Under the pieces are notes generated by a model. The model was not told the DNA's origin. It saw only the letters and a list, made by a program, of their open reading frames with translations, and did not search any database. A stretch of DNA of 64,000 nt, taken from Roseateles toxinivorans (lineage in GTDB: Bacteria; Pseudomonadota; Gammaproteobacteria; Burkholderiales; Burkholderiaceae_C). Positions within the stretch are counted from its first letter, which is position 1. Each line of letters starts with the position of its first letter. Shown here in pieces: positions 8,589 to 16,939 of the stretch. Location of the stretch: contig NZ_SNXS01000002.1 of assembly GCF_004362525.1 (NCBI RefSeq), positions 992,001 through 1,056,000 on the forward strand, in the 5' to 3' direction. Position numbers and translations under genes: made by a program.

Positions 8589-8606
8589 TATAACGAGCCC
8601 GAGGAG
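8589..8606 (+). promoter_or_regulatory. Candidate -10 and ribosome site of the pnt operon
   Basis: TATAAC at 8589-8594 fits a sigma-70 -10 element; the best upstream match (TTGTGT) is about 20 bp away, so the -35 is poor. GAGGAG at 8601-8606 is a strong ribosome binding site for the ATG at 8612. The two are too close for a long leader, so the transcript would start only a few bases before the ribosome site. Confidence 0.35.
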
Positions 8607-8611
8607 CCAGC

Positions 8612-9742
8612 ATGTTGATCGGAGTCCCTAAAGAGACCGCCCAGGGGGAGACACGCGTGGCCGTGACCCCCGAGACGGCCAAGAAGCTGAAGGCCCAGGG
8701 CCACACGCTCAAGGTGGCCGCGGGCGCGGGTCTGGCGGCCAGCGTCACCGACGAGGCCTATGTGGCCGCCGGGGCCGAGATCACGGATCAGGCCGGGGCC
8801 CTGGGTGCCGAACTGGTGCTCAAGGTGCGCAGCCCGTCGGAGCAAGAGCTGACCCTGATGAAGGCGGGCGCCAATCTGGTCGGCATGCTCAACCCCTTTG
8901 ACCGTGAGGGCCTGCAGCGCCTGGCCGCGGCCGGCCTGACCAGCTTCGCTCTTGAAGCCGCCCCGCGTACCACACGGGCGCAGAGCATGGACGTGCTGTC
9001 CAGCCAGGCCAATATCGCCGGCTACAAGGCGGTGATGATGGCCGCCGACAAATACCAGCGCTTCTTCCCGATGCTGATGACGGCGGCCGGCACGGTGAAG
9101 GCCGCCCGCGTCGTGATCCTGGGCGTCGGCGTGGCCGGCCTGCAGGCGATCGCCACGGCCAAGCGCCTGGGCGCCGTGATCGAGGCCTCGGATGTGCGGC
9201 CCTCGGTCAAGGAGCAGGTCGAGTCGCTGGGCGCCAAGTTCATCGATGTGCCCTACGAGACCGCCGAGGAGAAGGAAGCGGCCGAGGGCGTGGGCGGCTA
9301 TGCCAAGCCGATGCCGCAGAGCTGGCTGGACCGTCAGAAGGTCGAGGTCGCCAAGCGCGTGGCCGCCGCCGATGTGGTGATCTCCACCGCGCTGATTCCA
9401 GGCCGCGCCGCGCCGGTGCTGGTGACCGAGGAGATGGTCAAGGCGATGAAGCCGGGCTCGGTGATCGTCGACATCGCCGCCGGCAAGGGTGCCAACGGCG
9501 TGGGCGGCAACTGCCCGCTGAGCGTGGCCGACCAGACGGTGGTTGCGCATGGCGTGACCATCATCGGCGAGACCAATCTGGCCGGCCTTGTGGCCGCTGA
9601 TGCCTCGGCGCTCTATGCCCGCAATGTGCTGGACTTCCTGAAGCTGGTGCTGCCCAAAGACGGCGGCTTCACCGTGCCTATGGACGACGACATCGTCGCC
9701 GCCTGCCTGATGACACAGGCCGGCGAGATCAAACGCAAATAG
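8612..9742 (+). CDS. pntAA: NAD(P) transhydrogenase subunit alpha 1 (NAD-binding)
   Basis: A 376-residue cytosolic subunit of the proton-translocating transhydrogenase, which moves hydride between NADH and NADP+ at the expense of the proton gradient. It starts with the family's Met-Leu-Ile-Gly-Val-Pro-Lys-Glu and has the NAD-binding fold with Gly-Val-Gly-Val-Ala-Gly-Leu-Gln-Ala (about 172-180) followed by Glu-Ala-Ser-Asp-Val-Arg-Pro. It ends at the NAD domain, and the membrane part is in the next gene, so alpha is split as in many alphaproteobacteria and Burkholderiales. It is the first gene of a pntAA-pntAB-pntB operon. Confidence 0.95.
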   Translation: MLIGVPKETAQGETRVAVTPETAKKLKAQGHTLKVAAGAGLAASVTDEAYVAAGAEITDQAGALGAELVLKVRSPSEQELTLMKAGANLVGMLNPFDREGLQRLAAAGLTSFALEAAPRTTRAQSMDVLSSQANIAGYKAVMMAADKYQRFFPMLMTAAGTVKAARVVILGVGVAGLQAIATAKRLGAVIEASDVRPSVKEQVESLGAKFIDVPYETAEEKEAAEGVGGYAKPMPQSWLDRQKVEVAKRVAAADVVISTALIPGRAAPVLVTEEMVKAMKPGSVIVDIAAGKGANGVGGNCPLSVADQTVVAHGVTIIGETNLAGLVAADASALYARNVLDFLKLVLPKDGGFTVPMDDDIVAACLMTQAGEIKRK

Positions 9743-9745
9743 GTC

Positions 9746-9793
9746 GTAGCCCGGATGGAATCCGGGGCCGATCCCGGATTTCATCCGGGCTAC
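9746..9793. repeat. REP-like palindrome, full inverted pair, inside the pnt operon
   Basis: GTAGCCCGGATG at the left end is mirrored by CATCCGGGCTAC at the right end, and each half holds its own CCCGGAT/ATCCGGG hairpin. The same element recurs at 29920-29963 and 63858-63908, with a half copy at 45495-45513. Here it separates pntAA from pntAB, where a stable hairpin could alter mRNA decay or the ratio of subunits. Confidence 0.9.
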
Positions 9794-9817
9794 GAACTCG
9801 AAAAGAAGGAGAACTCC

Positions 9818-10132
9818 ATGGACATCGTTTCACCCACCGTCACCAACCTGATCATCTTCGTGCTGGCCATCTATGTCGGCTACCACGTGGTCTGGAATGT
9901 CACCCCGGCTCTGCACACGCCGCTGATGGCAGTGACCAACGCGATCTCGGCCATCGTCATCGTCGGCGCCATGCTGGCCGCGGCCCTTACCGAGACCGAC
10001 CTGGGCAAGGCCATGGGCACGCTGGCCGTGGCGCTGGCCGCAGTCAATGTCTTCGGCGGCTTTCTGGTGACGCGGCGCATGCTGGAGATGTTCAAGAAAA
10101 AGGACAAGAAGACCGTGGAGGGCAAGCAATGA
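9818..10132 (+). CDS. pntAB: NAD(P) transhydrogenase subunit alpha 2 (membrane)
   Basis: A 104-residue membrane protein with three hydrophobic helices (about residues 7-27, 35-60 and 65-85) and a Lys-rich cytoplasmic tail. It corresponds to the membrane part of the transhydrogenase alpha subunit and forms the proton channel with PntB. The ATG at 9818 is chosen because AAGGAG lies 6 bases upstream; the longer frame from 9755 is translated repeat DNA. Its stop overlaps the pntB start in an ATGA, so the two are translationally coupled. Confidence 0.93.
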   Translation: MDIVSPTVTNLIIFVLAIYVGYHVVWNVTPALHTPLMAVTNAISAIVIVGAMLAAALTETDLGKAMGTLAVALAAVNVFGGFLVTRRMLEMFKKKDKKTVEGKQ

Positions 10133-11553
10133 GTTTCGATCTCGTCACCCTGCTGTATCTGTTCGCCAGCGTCTGCTTCATCCAGGCGCTGAAGGGCCTG
10201 TCGCACCCGACCACCTCGATACGCGGCAATTTCTTCGGCATGCTGGGCATGACGGTGGCGGCGCTGACCACCGTTGCGTTGATCGTCAAGCTGGCCCATG
10301 GCGAGCTGTTCGGCCTCAGCTATGTGCTGGTGGGCCTGGTCATTGGTGGCGGCATGGGCGCCTATATGGCCAACAAGGTCGAGATGACCAAGATGCCGGA
10401 GCTGGTGGCCTTCATGCACAGCATGATCGGTCTGGCCGCCGTTTTCATCGCAGCCACCGCCGTGGTCGAGCCCCATGCCTTTGGCATCACTTCCAAGGGC
10501 GGGCCGATTCCGGGCGGCAACCGCATCGAGCTGGCGCTGGGCGCCTTCATCGGCGCGGTCACTTTCAGCGGCTCGGTGATCGCCTTCGGCAAGCTCAGCG
10601 GCAAGTACAAGTTCAGATTGTTCCAGGGCGCACCGGTGACCTTCGCCGGCCAGCACAAGCTGAACCTGGCCCTGGGTCTGGCGGCGGCCTTCTTCTGCTT
10701 CGGCTTCTGGCACTCACAGAGCTGGATGGACTTCGGCATCATCATCGCGCTGGGCTTTCTGCTGGGCGTGCTGCTGATCATTCCGATCGGCGGCGCCGAC
10801 ATGCCGGTGGTGGTCTCCATGCTGAACAGCTACTCGGGCTGGGCGGCGGCGGGCATCGGCTTCTCGCTGAACAATTCGATGCTGATCATTGCCGGCTCGC
10901 TGGTCGGCAGCTCGGGCGCCATCCTTTCGTACATCATGTGCAAGGCGATGAACCGCTCCTTCTTCAACGTCATCCTGGGAGGCTTTGGCGGTGATGCCGG
11001 CGGCCCGGCGGCCGGGGCCAAGGAGCAGCGCCCGGTGAAGAGCGGCAGTGCCGACGATGCGGCCTTCATCCTCGGCAATGCCGAGACGGTGGTGATCGTG
11101 CCCGGCTATGGCCTGGCCGTGGCCCGCGCCCAGCATGCGGTCAAGGAACTGGCCGAGAAGCTCACGCACAAGGGCATCACCGTCAAGTACGCCATCCATC
11201 CGGTGGCCGGCCGCATGCCGGGCCACATGAACGTGCTGCTGGCCGAGGCCGAGGTGCCCTACGACCAGGTGTTCGAGATGGAGGACATCAACGGCGAGTT
11301 CGGCCAGGTCGACGTGGCCATCATCCTGGGCGCCAACGACGTGGTGAATCCGGCCGCGCTACAGAAGGGCAGCGCCATCTATGGCATGCCGATCCTCGAG
11401 GCCTACAAGGCCAAGACCATCATCGTCAACAAGCGCTCGATGGCCGCCGGCTATGCGGGCCTGGACAACGAGCTGTTCTATATGGACAAGACCATGATGG
11501 TGTTCGGCGACGCCAAGAAGGTGGTCGAGGACATGGTCAAGGCGATCGAGTAA
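10129..11553 (+). CDS. pntB: NAD(P) transhydrogenase subunit beta
   Basis: A 474-residue subunit. The first 280 or so residues form about nine membrane helices, including the Pro-Thr-Thr-Ser-Ile-Arg-Gly-Asn loop near the start. The C-terminal 180 residues form the NADP-binding domain III with Val-Pro-Gly-Tyr-Gly-Leu-Ala-Val-Ala and Gly-Arg-Met-Pro-Gly-His-Met-Asn-Val-Leu-Leu-Ala-Glu-Ala. It works with PntAA and PntAB in the inner membrane to make NADPH. The start overlaps the preceding stop by four bases. Confidence 0.96.
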   Translation: MSFDLVTLLYLFASVCFIQALKGLSHPTTSIRGNFFGMLGMTVAALTTVALIVKLAHGELFGLSYVLVGLVIGGGMGAYMANKVEMTKMPELVAFMHSMIGLAAVFIAATAVVEPHAFGITSKGGPIPGGNRIELALGAFIGAVTFSGSVIAFGKLSGKYKFRLFQGAPVTFAGQHKLNLALGLAAAFFCFGFWHSQSWMDFGIIIALGFLLGVLLIIPIGGADMPVVVSMLNSYSGWAAAGIGFSLNNSMLIIAGSLVGSSGAILSYIMCKAMNRSFFNVILGGFGGDAGGPAAGAKEQRPVKSGSADDAAFILGNAETVVIVPGYGLAVARAQHAVKELAEKLTHKGITVKYAIHPVAGRMPGHMNVLLAEAEVPYDQVFEMEDINGEFGQVDVAIILGANDVVNPAALQKGSAIYGMPILEAYKAKTIIVNKRSMAAGYAGLDNELFYMDKTMMVFGDAKKVVEDMVKAIE

Positions 11554-11577
11554 GCCGCAGCCGCCGGGGCCCGCAAG

Positions 11578-13560
11578 GTGGAGGCTGCAGTCAAGCCCGC
11601 CCGACCCAGAGGCCTGCGGCGTATCGCCCTGGCGCTGCTGCTGCTGTTGCTGCCGCTGCTGTTGATGGCGGTGGTGCATGAGGTTTCGCAGTACTACAAC
11701 ATGGTCACGCCGCCGCAGGTGCTGCGGTTGGTGCTGGCCGACCGCATCTTTGATACGGGTGAGTTGCCTCCGTTCGGTGCGGTGCTGCCCCCGGCACGGC
11801 CGGCACAGGCAGTCACGCTGCCCGACGCGGTGCCCGAGACTCAGGCCGACGGCAGCCCCACCGCGGCCAGTTGGTACCGCCTGCCCTTCGAGCTCAGCGA
11901 GCCGGCGCGCGAGCCCTATCTGCTGAGCCTGCAGCACCGGCCCGAGGCGATGGTGTATCTGGACCAGTACCTGGTCACCCGCTCGCATCCCGATGACGCC
12001 AGCAACCGGCTGCAGCGCAGTCTGGGCCTGGGCCGCCAGCCGGTGCTGATCAATATCGCGCCCGACATGCTGGACGCCGGTCCGCATGCCATCTATGTGC
12101 GGCTGGCCGAGCCCGGCTTCGAGGGCACCAAGCTCTCGGCCGTCCTGCTGGGCCCCGCCGCTCAGATGCAGCGCTTTCATTCCTCGCGCGACGTGCGCCA
12201 GTCGCTGCGCGCCGCCACTGCCCTGGCCGGCCTGGTGATAGGCATCTTCCTGCTGCTGGTGTGGCTGGCCCTGCGCCAGGAGTGGGTGTACGGCCTGGGG
12301 GGCTTTTTCTGCCTGTCGGTGGCCCTGCTTCTGTCACCCTATCTGTTGGCCGCCGCGCCCCTGCCTTCGCCCTGGTGGCGCATGGTGCTGGACGTGGGCG
12401 ATCTGCTGTCCAAGGTGGCCCTGCTGGTGCTGGTGGCACGGCTGACCGCCTGGCCTGCACGCTGGCCGGTGATGCTGGCCCTGGGCGTGGCCGCCATCGG
12501 CCTGCCCATAGATGCCTGGGCCGCGCTGACCGGGCAGACCTGGCTCGACTTCAGCCGACCCTGGCCCTGGTGGGCGCTGGGCAGCCGCCTGACGCTGCTG
12601 GTCGCGGCGGCCGGGCTGATGCTGCTGGCGGCGCTGCGCAGCGGGCGGCTGGTTGCGGCGGCGGCGGCCCTGGCGGTGGGGCTGTCGTTGTGGGCCTGGG
12701 TCTATGTGAGCTTCTTCGCGCTGATCATGAACAAGCTGTTCCTGGTGGTGGACGTGAATATGGTCGGCCATGCGGCCCTGGTGCTGCTGGCCGGCCTGAC
12801 GCTTCAGCAGCGCTTTGTGGCCTCGCTGCGCGAGCAGCAGCGTGTGCGGCAGGATCTTGAGCGCCAGGTTGAAGCGCGCTCACGGGAACTTGAGCAGCGC
12901 TTTCGCGAGCTGCAGCACAGCGAACAATTGCGCAGCGCCGCCGCCGAGCGCGAGCATCTGCTGCAGGAAATGCACGATGGCCTGGGCTCGCAGCTGCTGA
13001 TGGCCAAGCTGGGAGCCGAGAGCGGGCTGGACAAGCGCGAACTGGCCGCCCTGCTGGACGACTGCATCGACGAGATGCGGCTGACCGTCGATGCGCTGTC
13101 GGTCAGCGACGGCGACCTGACGCAGTTGCTGGCCAATCTGCGCCATCGGCTGGGCGCCCGGCTGGCCGCCGCCGGCCTCACGCTGAGCTGGCAGCTGGCC
13201 GACACGCCGCTGCTGCCCTGCCTGGCCGGCACCGGCGGGCGCGAGCTGGTGCGCATCGTGCAGGAGACGCTGAACAATGTGCTGCACCATGCCGGCGCCA
13301 CCGAGGTGGTGTTCTGCACGCAGCTGGAGGCTGATGGCACTGCCGTGCGTCTGTCGATCAGCGACAACGGCCTGGGCATGCCCGCCGAGCCGAGCGCGGG
13401 GCAGGGCATGCGCAATATGCGCAAGCGTGCAGCGCGGCTGGGCGCCACCTTGAGCTGGCACGCGGCGGCATCGCTGTCCGTTGTGCCCGGCGCGCCGCCC
13501 CGGGGCACCGAGCTGCGCCTGCGCCTGCCGCTGGATGCGCCGCGTATCAGCCGTGCCTAG
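11578..13560 (+). CDS. Membrane sensor histidine kinase, NarL-partner type, orphan
   Basis: A 660-residue kinase from a GTG start. It has an N-terminal membrane segment (15-35), a periplasmic domain of about 170 residues with beta-rich sequence, then about seven membrane helices (212-410), a coiled coil (415-455), and a HisKA_3 helix with the phosphorylated His466 in Gln-Glu-Met-His-Asp-Gly-Leu-Gly. The ATPase domain has Glu-Thr-Leu-Asn-Asn and Asp-Asn-Gly-Leu-Gly-Met. The layout recalls 7TMR-DISM sensors. No response regulator is adjacent. It sits 24 bp after pntB, so it may be co-transcribed with the transhydrogenase. The GTG start lacks a strong ribosome site and is uncertain. Confidence 0.85.
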   Translation: MEAAVKPARPRGLRRIALALLLLLLPLLLMAVVHEVSQYYNMVTPPQVLRLVLADRIFDTGELPPFGAVLPPARPAQAVTLPDAVPETQADGSPTAASWYRLPFELSEPAREPYLLSLQHRPEAMVYLDQYLVTRSHPDDASNRLQRSLGLGRQPVLINIAPDMLDAGPHAIYVRLAEPGFEGTKLSAVLLGPAAQMQRFHSSRDVRQSLRAATALAGLVIGIFLLLVWLALRQEWVYGLGGFFCLSVALLLSPYLLAAAPLPSPWWRMVLDVGDLLSKVALLVLVARLTAWPARWPVMLALGVAAIGLPIDAWAALTGQTWLDFSRPWPWWALGSRLTLLVAAAGLMLLAALRSGRLVAAAAALAVGLSLWAWVYVSFFALIMNKLFLVVDVNMVGHAALVLLAGLTLQQRFVASLREQQRVRQDLERQVEARSRELEQRFRELQHSEQLRSAAAEREHLLQEMHDGLGSQLLMAKLGAESGLDKRELAALLDDCIDEMRLTVDALSVSDGDLTQLLANLRHRLGARLAAAGLTLSWQLADTPLLPCLAGTGGRELVRIVQETLNNVLHHAGATEVVFCTQLEADGTAVRLSISDNGLGMPAEPSAGQGMRNMRKRAARLGATLSWHAAASLSVVPGAPPRGTELRLRLPLDAPRISRA

Positions 13561-13665
13561 GCCATTTACCTAGGGACTGCCGCCCAAATCCCGCTATCGA
13601 ATCCCCTGATTTCGGTGACCCCATTCCTTGGTCACAATGCCCCTCAATAATTGGAGACCGTGCTG

Positions 13666-15339
13666 ATGGAGAAAATCTGGCTGAAGCAGTACCCCGCAGG
13701 CGTGCCGGCGGAGATCGATACCAAGCTCTATCCCTCGCTGGTGGCCTTGCTGGACTCAGGTTTCAAGAAATATCGTGACCGGCCCGCCTACAAGATGATG
13801 GGCAAGGCGATGAGCTTCGGCGAGATGGACGAGCTGTCGCAGGCGCTGGCCGGCTATCTGCAGGGCCTGGGCCTGGAGCGCGGCGACCGTGTGGCGGTGA
13901 TGCTGCCCAATGTGCCGCAGTACCCGGTGGCGGTGGCAGCCATCCTGCGCGCCGGCTATGTGGTGGTCAACGTCAATCCGCTGTACACCCCGCGCGAGCT
14001 GGAGCATCAGCTGAAGGACTCGGGCGCCAAGGTGATCGTGATCCTGGAGAACTTTGCCGCCACCCTGCAGCAGGTGCTGCCCCATGTGCCGACCAAGCAC
14101 ATCCTGCTCACCGGCATGGGCGATCTGCTGGGTTTCCCGAAGCGTTACATCGTCAACTACGTCGTGCGTCAGGTGAAGAAGCTGGTGCCGGCCTTCGAGC
14201 TGCCCACGGCGGTGACGCTGGCTGCGGCCCTGTCGCGGGGCGCCAAGCTGCCCTACAAGGCGCCGACCATGGGCCCGGAAGACATTGCCGTGCTGCAGTA
14301 CACCGGCGGCACCACCGGTGTCAGCAAGGGGGCGGTGCTGGTGCACCGCAATCTGGTCGCCAATCTGCTGCAGAGCGAGGCCTGGTACGGCCCGGCGCTC
14401 AAGAAGGTGCCGGCCGGCGAGCAGCTGGTGTCGATCGCGGCGTTGCCGCTGTATCACATCTTCGGCTTCACGACGAACATGATGCTGGGCCTGCACATGG
14501 GCTCCTGCAATGTGCTGATCCCCAACCCGCGCGACATCCCGGCCCTGTTCAAGGAGCTGTCCAAGCACCGCTTCCACAGCCTGCCTGCGGTCAACACCCT
14601 GTTCAATGCGATGGCCAACCACGCGCTGTTCAACACGGTGGACTGGAGCGGCCTGATCATCTCGGTCGGCGGCGGCATGGCCGTGCAGCAGGCCACGGCC
14701 AAGCTGTGGCTGGAGAAGACCGGCTGCCCGATCTGCGAGGGCTATGGCCTGTCCGAGACCTCGCCCTCGGCCACCTGCAACCCGACCGACAGCCTGGCCT
14801 ATACCGGCTCGATCGGCCTGCCGCTGCCCAGCACCGAGCTGTGCCTGCTCGACGACGACGGGCACGAGGTGGCCCCGGGCCATTCGGGCGAGATTGCCAT
14901 CAAGGGCCCGCAGGTCATGGCCGGCTACTGGCAGCGTCCCGACGAAACCGCCAAGGTGATGACGCCGGAGGGATTTTTCCGCACCGGTGACGTGGGTACG
15001 GTGGACGATCAGGGCTTTTTCCGCATCATCGACCGCAAGAAGGACATGATTCTGGTCAGCGGCTTCAATGTCTATCCGAACGAGATCGAGGACGTGCTGA
15101 CGCAGATGGAGGGTGTGCTCGAATGCGCCGCCGTCGGCGTGCTGGACGAGAAGTCCGGCGAGGCCGTCAAGGTGGTGATCGTCAAGAAGAATCCGGCGCT
15201 GACCGAGGCCGAGGTCAGGGCCTATTGCGAAACCACGCTGACCGGTTACAAACGGCCCAAGGTGGTGGAGTTCCGCACCGAACTGCCCAAGACGCCGGTA
15301 GGCAAGATACTGCGGCGTGAACTACGCGACAAGAATTGA
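13666..15339 (+). CDS. fadD: Long-chain fatty acid--CoA ligase
   Basis: A 557-residue member of the AMP-forming acyl-CoA synthetases, activating fatty acids for beta-oxidation or lipid synthesis at the inner face of the membrane. It has the ATP-binding loop Tyr-Thr-Gly-Gly-Thr-Thr-Gly-Val-Ser-Lys-Gly-Ala, the Tyr-Gly-Leu-Ser-Glu-Thr-Ser-Pro motif and the FadD signature around Gly-Phe-Phe-Arg-Ile-Ile-Asp-Arg-Lys-Lys-Asp-Met. Asn-Val-Tyr-Pro-Asn-Glu-Ile-Glu-Asp begins the mobile C-terminal domain. The ATG at 13666 is preceded by GGAGA, better than the TTG at 13651. Confidence 0.95.
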   Translation: MEKIWLKQYPAGVPAEIDTKLYPSLVALLDSGFKKYRDRPAYKMMGKAMSFGEMDELSQALAGYLQGLGLERGDRVAVMLPNVPQYPVAVAAILRAGYVVVNVNPLYTPRELEHQLKDSGAKVIVILENFAATLQQVLPHVPTKHILLTGMGDLLGFPKRYIVNYVVRQVKKLVPAFELPTAVTLAAALSRGAKLPYKAPTMGPEDIAVLQYTGGTTGVSKGAVLVHRNLVANLLQSEAWYGPALKKVPAGEQLVSIAALPLYHIFGFTTNMMLGLHMGSCNVLIPNPRDIPALFKELSKHRFHSLPAVNTLFNAMANHALFNTVDWSGLIISVGGGMAVQQATAKLWLEKTGCPICEGYGLSETSPSATCNPTDSLAYTGSIGLPLPSTELCLLDDDGHEVAPGHSGEIAIKGPQVMAGYWQRPDETAKVMTPEGFFRTGDVGTVDDQGFFRIIDRKKDMILVSGFNVYPNEIEDVLTQMEGVLECAAVGVLDEKSGEAVKVVIVKKNPALTEAEVRAYCETTLTGYKRPKVVEFRTELPKTPVGKILRRELRDKN

Positions 15340-15412
15340 GTTTGCGCAGCGGGTGACCACCGCCTGATCGGGCCGGCCTGCGCTAAGGTCGCGGCGGAGG
15401 ATTTGAACGCCG

Positions 15413-15943
15413 ATGCTTGACCAGTGCTACACGAAGACCGATGCGGGTCGCGCCGAGATCAAGGCGCGGGCCCTGGCCTTGTCGCGCAGCACCCGCAATC
15501 TCTTGCTGGTGCTGGACGGTTCGCGCACGGCCCGTGAGTGGCTGGGCCTGGTGCAGGGCGTGACCGAGGCCGACATCGCCTACTTGCTGGAGCATGGTCT
15601 GATCGGCGCTGCCGGCGCTGCCGCTCCCGCCCTTGCTGCAGCGGTGCCGGTTGCCTCCACGCCGGCCATCGCGGTGCCTCCGTCCAGCCGGTCGGAGCGC
15701 CAGCTCGCCGCCTTCGGTGATCCTCCGCAGCTGGACTACCAGCAGCTCTACGCCTACCTGAGCAGCCAGGCCACCAAGCAGCTGGGCCTGATGAAGGGCT
15801 ATGTGTTTGCGCTGGAGGTCGAGCAATGCCACGACCTGGCCGAGCTGCAGGGCCTGGCGCTGACCCTGGTCGAGCGGGTGGAGCAGAACAAGGGCGCCGA
15901 GGTAGCCGGTCCACTCCGCCTGGCCTTGGGCATCCGGGCTTAG
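15413..15943 (+). CDS. Uncharacterised protein with a putative N-terminal helical domain
   Basis: A 176-residue soluble protein I cannot assign. Residues 1-65 read Thr-Asp-Ala-Gly-Arg-Ala-Glu-Ile...Arg-Asn-Leu-Leu-Leu-Val-Leu-Asp-Gly-Ser-Arg-Thr, then a helix ending Glu-His-Gly-Leu-Ile-Gly. This pattern looks like a winged-helix-type fold. An Ala/Pro-rich linker (67-95) leads to a helical C-terminal domain. Downstream, its last four bases overlap the stop of the convergent E1 beta gene. GGAGG lies 12 bases before the ATG, slightly far. Role unknown. Confidence 0.7.
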   Translation: MLDQCYTKTDAGRAEIKARALALSRSTRNLLLVLDGSRTAREWLGLVQGVTEADIAYLLEHGLIGAAGAAAPALAAAVPVASTPAIAVPPSSRSERQLAAFGDPPQLDYQQLYAYLSSQATKQLGLMKGYVFALEVEQCHDLAELQGLALTLVERVEQNKGAEVAGPLRLALGIRA

Positions 15944-16917
15944 ACCACCAGCGCTTCCGTCTCGGCCATCAGGCCCAGTGCGGCCTTGACCAGGCCTTCC
16001 ACCTGCGGCACGCCGGCCTGCTCCAGCACCCAGGACGCCGCCGCCGGCGCATCGGGCCCGGTCACGCGCCTGATCGGCGCCTTCAGCGCGGCAAAGGCCT
16101 TCTCGCTGACGATGGCCGCCACCTCGGCGCCCACGCCGCAGGGCGCCGCCGCCTCATGTACCACCACCAGGCGGCCGGTCTTGCGCACCGAACGCAGAAT
16201 CGTCGCCTCGTCCAGCGGCTTCAGCGTGCGCAGGTCTATCACCTCGGCGTCCACGCCCTGGGCGGCCAGCTGTTCGGCCGCCTGCAGGCAGCTGCCCACC
16301 GTCTTGGCATAGGACACCAGGGTCACGTCATGACCGGCCTTCAGCACGGCGGCCTGGCCCAGCGGCACCACATGCTCGCCTTCCGGCACTGGGCCTGGAG
16401 TATGGGCCAGGGCCAGATCCATGAAGAACAGGACCGGGTTGTTGTCGCGGATGGCGCTCTTCAGCAGGCCCTTGAAGTCGGCCGCGCTGCTGGGCATCAC
16501 CACCTTCAGCCCGGGGGCGTGGACGAACATCGCCTCCAGATTGTGGTTGTGCTGGGCGCCGACGGCCCAGCCGGCGCCGGTCATCGTCATCACCACCATG
16601 GGGAACTCGAACTGGCCGCCGGACAGATAGCGAAGCTTGCCGGCGCTGTTCATGATGCCGTCCATGGCCAGCGACAGAAAGGGCGCGAACAGCAGATCGA
16701 CCACAGGGCGCAGGCCCATGGCCGCGGCGCCGGCGGCGGTGCCGGCGATGATGCCCTCCGCCAGTGGTGTGTTGCGCACGCGCTGCGGGCCGAATTCGGT
16801 CAGCAGGTCACCGCGCTTGGTGGCCACGCCCTCGCCGAACATCATGACGCGGGGGTCGCGGCGCATTTCCTCGACCAGGGCCTGGCTGATGGCATCGCTT
16901 ACAGATATGGTTTGCAT
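15940..16917 (-). CDS. 2-oxoacid dehydrogenase E1 component, beta subunit
   Basis: A 325-residue transketolase-like subunit of a thiamine-diphosphate dehydrogenase (pyruvate, acetoin or branched-chain type). It has the family's N-terminal Ala-Ile-Ser-Gln-Ala-Leu, Phe-Gly-Glu-Gly-Val, Asn-Thr-Pro-Leu-Ala-Glu near residue 60, and Glu-Val-Ile-Asp-Leu-Arg-Thr-Leu-Lys-Pro-Leu-Asp. AAGGAG precedes the ATG at 16917. It follows the alpha gene by 22 bp and is surely co-transcribed. No E2 or E3 gene is nearby, so the pair must use partners encoded elsewhere; the substrate is not certain. Confidence 0.92.
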   Translation of the reverse strand: MQTISVSDAISQALVEEMRRDPRVMMFGEGVATKRGDLLTEFGPQRVRNTPLAEGIIAGTAAGAAAMGLRPVVDLLFAPFLSLAMDGIMNSAGKLRYLSGGQFEFPMVVMTMTGAGWAVGAQHNHNLEAMFVHAPGLKVVMPSSAADFKGLLKSAIRDNNPVLFFMDLALAHTPGPVPEGEHVVPLGQAAVLKAGHDVTLVSYAKTVGSCLQAAEQLAAQGVDAEVIDLRTLKPLDEATILRSVRKTGRLVVVHEAAAPCGVGAEVAAIVSEKAFAALKAPIRRVTGPDAPAAASWVLEQAGVPQVEGLVKAALGLMAETEALVV

Positions 16918-16939
16918 TTCGGATACTCCTTGATGGCGT

